The notes under the pieces were generated by a model. The model saw only the letters and a list, made by a program, of their open reading frames with translations. It searched no databases and was not told the origin of the DNA. The position numbers and the translations under genes were made by a program. This document shows, piece after piece, positions 61,300-64,000 of a stretch of 64,000 bases of DNA. How positions within the stretch are numbered: position 1 is the first letter of the stretch; every line of letters begins with the position of its first letter. Origin of the DNA: Cloeon dipterum (Eukaryota > Arthropoda > Insecta > Ephemeroptera > Baetidae); contig NC_088790.1 of assembly GCF_949628265.1 (NCBI RefSeq), positions 3,166,545 through 3,230,544 on the forward strand, read 5' to 3'.

Positions 61300-61690
61300 T
61301 GAAAATTTGTAATGTTTAATATACACGAAAGACCAGGGACGTGCATGGGCATAGAACGCGCCGCGCGCCTGAATTGAATATTGCGCCTCAGAAATTGATG
61401 ATTTCGCAGCAAAATCCATTTTCTAGTGCTGCAATTTTGTACAATGCATTGCCAGTTTCGCTATGGCTTGAGCCGCGATACGATAAGTTTGTCGTTGCTG
61501 TGAATGAATTTCTTCACTTAAAGAAATTTTACGATTCTGATGAATTCTTAAATTTGCATATGTAACAAACCTTTGATTTTTATTTGTATTATTGTGTGTG
61601 CATTGCAATTGGGGGGCATATTATTAGAATGTAACATATCTGATGTATATGACCTCGCCAAAAGTCAATAAAGATTATTATTATTATTAT
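61300..61690 (+). mobile_element. LINE 3' fragment, plus strand
   Basis: A 75-codon open frame (61341-61565) with retroelement C-terminal style: NPFSSAAILYNALPVSLW ... VNEFLHLKKFYDSDEFLN. It is followed by aataaag and an (ATT)n tail at 61673-61688. Only the end of the second ORF is present. Confidence 0.7.
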
Positions 61691-61751
61691 AACTGTAATA
61701 TTGTGCCTATAAGTGTAGGGGAAAATGTTGTCCCAATAAGTGTGTTTCATA

Positions 61752-62450
61752 ATTATTATTATTATTCATTTTATTGGACACCATCGGTGTACAATTAACA
61801 GTCAATTACAAATTTATTTATTATAACGGAATGCTTGAGATAAAGTTAAAGGTTTTTTGACACAGTCTAGTAAATGGTACATACTAGAAAGCAAAGAATC
61901 ACAATAAATACATTTACAATTAGCGGTGACATCGAGATGAAAACATTTATGTGAACAGACGAGGAAATGATAGCCATGAAAAGAATATCTAGTTAACATA
62001 GCCCTGTCTTTAAAATTTGTATTAGTCCGATCCAAATTACACATAGCAGGGGTTTTAAAAAATTTTGGGTCAATGGATTGTCGTTTAACATTCATATTAT
62101 TCAAAAACTTCTCATAGGCAGTTGTAGAGGAAGAGAGTATTTGGATTTAAGCTAATTAACAAAATATTCAGTCTGAACCAATTCATTTACAAATCTGGAT
62201 TTCATTCTCTTGTCTACGCTAAGGGCTTTTTTAAAGAATCTAGATTTAGCACATTCCAACTTGTTAAGATCATTCAGAGATAAATGAGACCAAATTGCTT
62301 CTATACCATACGAAGCTACAGGAGAAATTGCCAAGTTAAATAGCTTTTTTGAAGTGAAAATAGACGATTTTGAAAGGTTTTTTATTTTAGATGTTGCAAA
62401 AATTGAAGCTTTAGCTCTCTTATCAAGATGATTTGAAAAGTATGTTTCAT
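61752..62450 (-). mobile_element. LINE 3' fragment, minus strand
   Basis: The minus strand encodes SPVASYGIEAIWSHLSLND and KSRFFKKALSVDKRMKSRF (62334-62152), then, after a frame break, CKCIYCDSLLSSMYHLLDC (in 62104-61814), a Cys-His arrangement common at the end of LINE ORF2. The tail is the AAT-type run at 61752-61767. Truncated and frame-shifted. Confidence 0.75.
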
Positions 62451-62739
62451 AAACCTAAAAATTTTCAGGATGGAAAAACCATCAGCTTTTCTGTGTCGGG
62501 TGCAGTAGCATTATGCAGAAATATAAATCGCATGATCGGATCGTTCCGGCACAGGAAGCCGGCTGGGAGCCCTCCCTGAGGTCAAACAAGACCATTAAAA
62601 CAGATTAAAATTCAAACCCTGGCGTCAGGTAGTTCCAGCATAAAAATATTCATTAAAAAAGTATTTTTAAAAGTTTAATCGGTTTAAATTATGTATATTG
62701 ATTATAAATACGATACATGATTTTATTCTATCGTACAAG

Positions 62740-63011
<272 letters not shown>

Positions 63012-63058
63012 GTAAGACCTTAATCCATCACGCATCTTCAGATATTTAAACAGATTCA

Positions 63059-63408
63059 TTATTATTACTCTTGTTTATTCTTGCTATTGTCAATACATAA
63101 AATTCAAAGGATTAAATAGAAAATGTAGCAAGAAAGGTCATAGTACTAGCAAACATATTGCAAAAACTATGAATTAAAATGTAATCTCTCGCCACACTGA
63201 GCCGTAAATGACACATGCAAATTCACTGAACACTATAAATTTGTTACAGATGTCTTTTACACAGGGGGTAAACTCGGCCGCCGTGCAATTCTTGAGTTCA
63301 GATGGAAAGTCGTTCCACGGTTTCACCAACCTGAAGGAAAAAGCTCGTTGGCCGAACACGCTTCGCACAGACGGTGGCTGCAGCCGTGGGTGCTGGCTCT
63401 TGGCATTT
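63059..63408 (-). mobile_element. LINE 3' fragment inserted after the eighth leader exon
   Basis: The minus strand encodes RSVFGQRAFSFRLVKPWNDF and SELKNCTAAEFTPCVKDICN, a typical LINE C-terminal pattern (FGxRxFxxRxxxxWNxxP). The tail is the ATTATTATT run at 63059. The flanking sequence is continuous in the APN-7 copy (cagattcatttttaaatt), showing a clean insertion. Confidence 0.75.
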
Positions 63409-64000
63409 TTAAATTAAATATTGATTGTCGTCAATATGTAAGCGCAGGCCAAATTAAAAAAATCATTGTTCTTAAAAAAAGCTCTAAATTTATGGTTGGA
63501 GTAGCCGCATTTATTAGTGTTCCAAGCATCAGGCTGATCTAAAAATTCATGCATCCAGATTAATTGAAAACTATATTGATAGATTTTCAAAGATTGAAAG
63601 CAATTCTAGGAAATAAAAAAAAGTCATCCTTCACTATCCTGCTGCTCGTCTGTTGAAAAAGAAGCGAATATCTTAATGCCAATAATAATTTTCATTTATT
63701 CGCCTCGTCAAGAAGAAACTGGCTTTTGCGGGTACCTAAAATTGGGCGTGCCAATGGAGCATACGCGAATTCAGTCATTGTCCTCTGTTGACCCCCAACT
63801 AATTTGATTTTCACTTAGAAACAGAGCTCGTGTACTCATATTTTTACAATAATTTCATACAGACACGCACACTTTTAACTGAAAAATTTGTTTAATGCTG
63901 ACGGAAAATTGCATTATTTATTTTACTCGTTTTATCAAAGCAGAAATCAAATTGATGCTTTAATTACATCTGTTTATTAATACAGGATATACCATTTATA
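63409..64000 (+). other. start of the 5' UTR intron of the inferred eighth APN gene
   Basis: Nearly identical to about 54003-54600 upstream of APN-7. It carries the same motifs (ccaatggagcatacgcgaattcagtcattg and the following cctctgttgacccc). No coding exon is reached before the window ends. Confidence 0.55.

Overview
The window is eukaryotic, and almost certainly from an insect. It is AT-rich, its genes are split by short GT-AG introns, and it carries the 3' end of a Dicer gene, C-type-lectin-like domains, an odorant-binding-protein (OBP) domain (a hexapod family), tandem M1 aminopeptidase N genes, and LINE, SINE, solo-LTR and foldback repeats. The CTLD and OBP content would fit a palaeopteran such as a mayfly, but that is only a weak guess.

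Layout: (1) 715-2660 (+) is the last six visible exons of a Dicer gene. (2) 3543-9052 (-) is a 25-exon gene that I assembled by hand with consistent splice phases. It predicts a 769-residue secreted protein: signal peptide, Ser/Thr-rich linker, CTLD, CTLD, six-cysteine OBP domain, CTLD. (3) 9443-59429 holds seven full-length 14-exon aminopeptidase N genes, named APN-1 to APN-7 here. APN-1 to APN-4 are on the minus strand and APN-5 to APN-7 on the plus strand, with the head-to-head switch near 40-41.4 kb. (4) Each APN gene has, 1.1-2.6 kb upstream, an oriented copy of a block that ends in a splice donor. I read these as non-coding leader exons with their promoters. An eighth block at 62740-63011 implies another APN gene beyond the right edge. 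(5) 59430-63410 is largely retroelement debris.

How the genes relate: the APN proteins (957-968 aa) have a signal peptide and no GPI or membrane tail, so they look like secreted exopeptidases, plausibly digestive. Most keep the zinc motif HExxH-x18-E. APN-6 is full length but has lost the catalytic glutamate (HVLAH), so it is probably an inactive paralogue. The CTLD-OBP protein could be a secreted binding protein. I see no evidence of a pathway linking Dicer, the CTLD-OBP gene and the APN genes beyond being neighbours.

The best candidate for something undescribed is the CTLD-CTLD-OBP-CTLD fusion. Next are the full-length pseudo-aminopeptidase and a 2-kb foldback element in an APN-2 intron that could form a long hairpin RNA.
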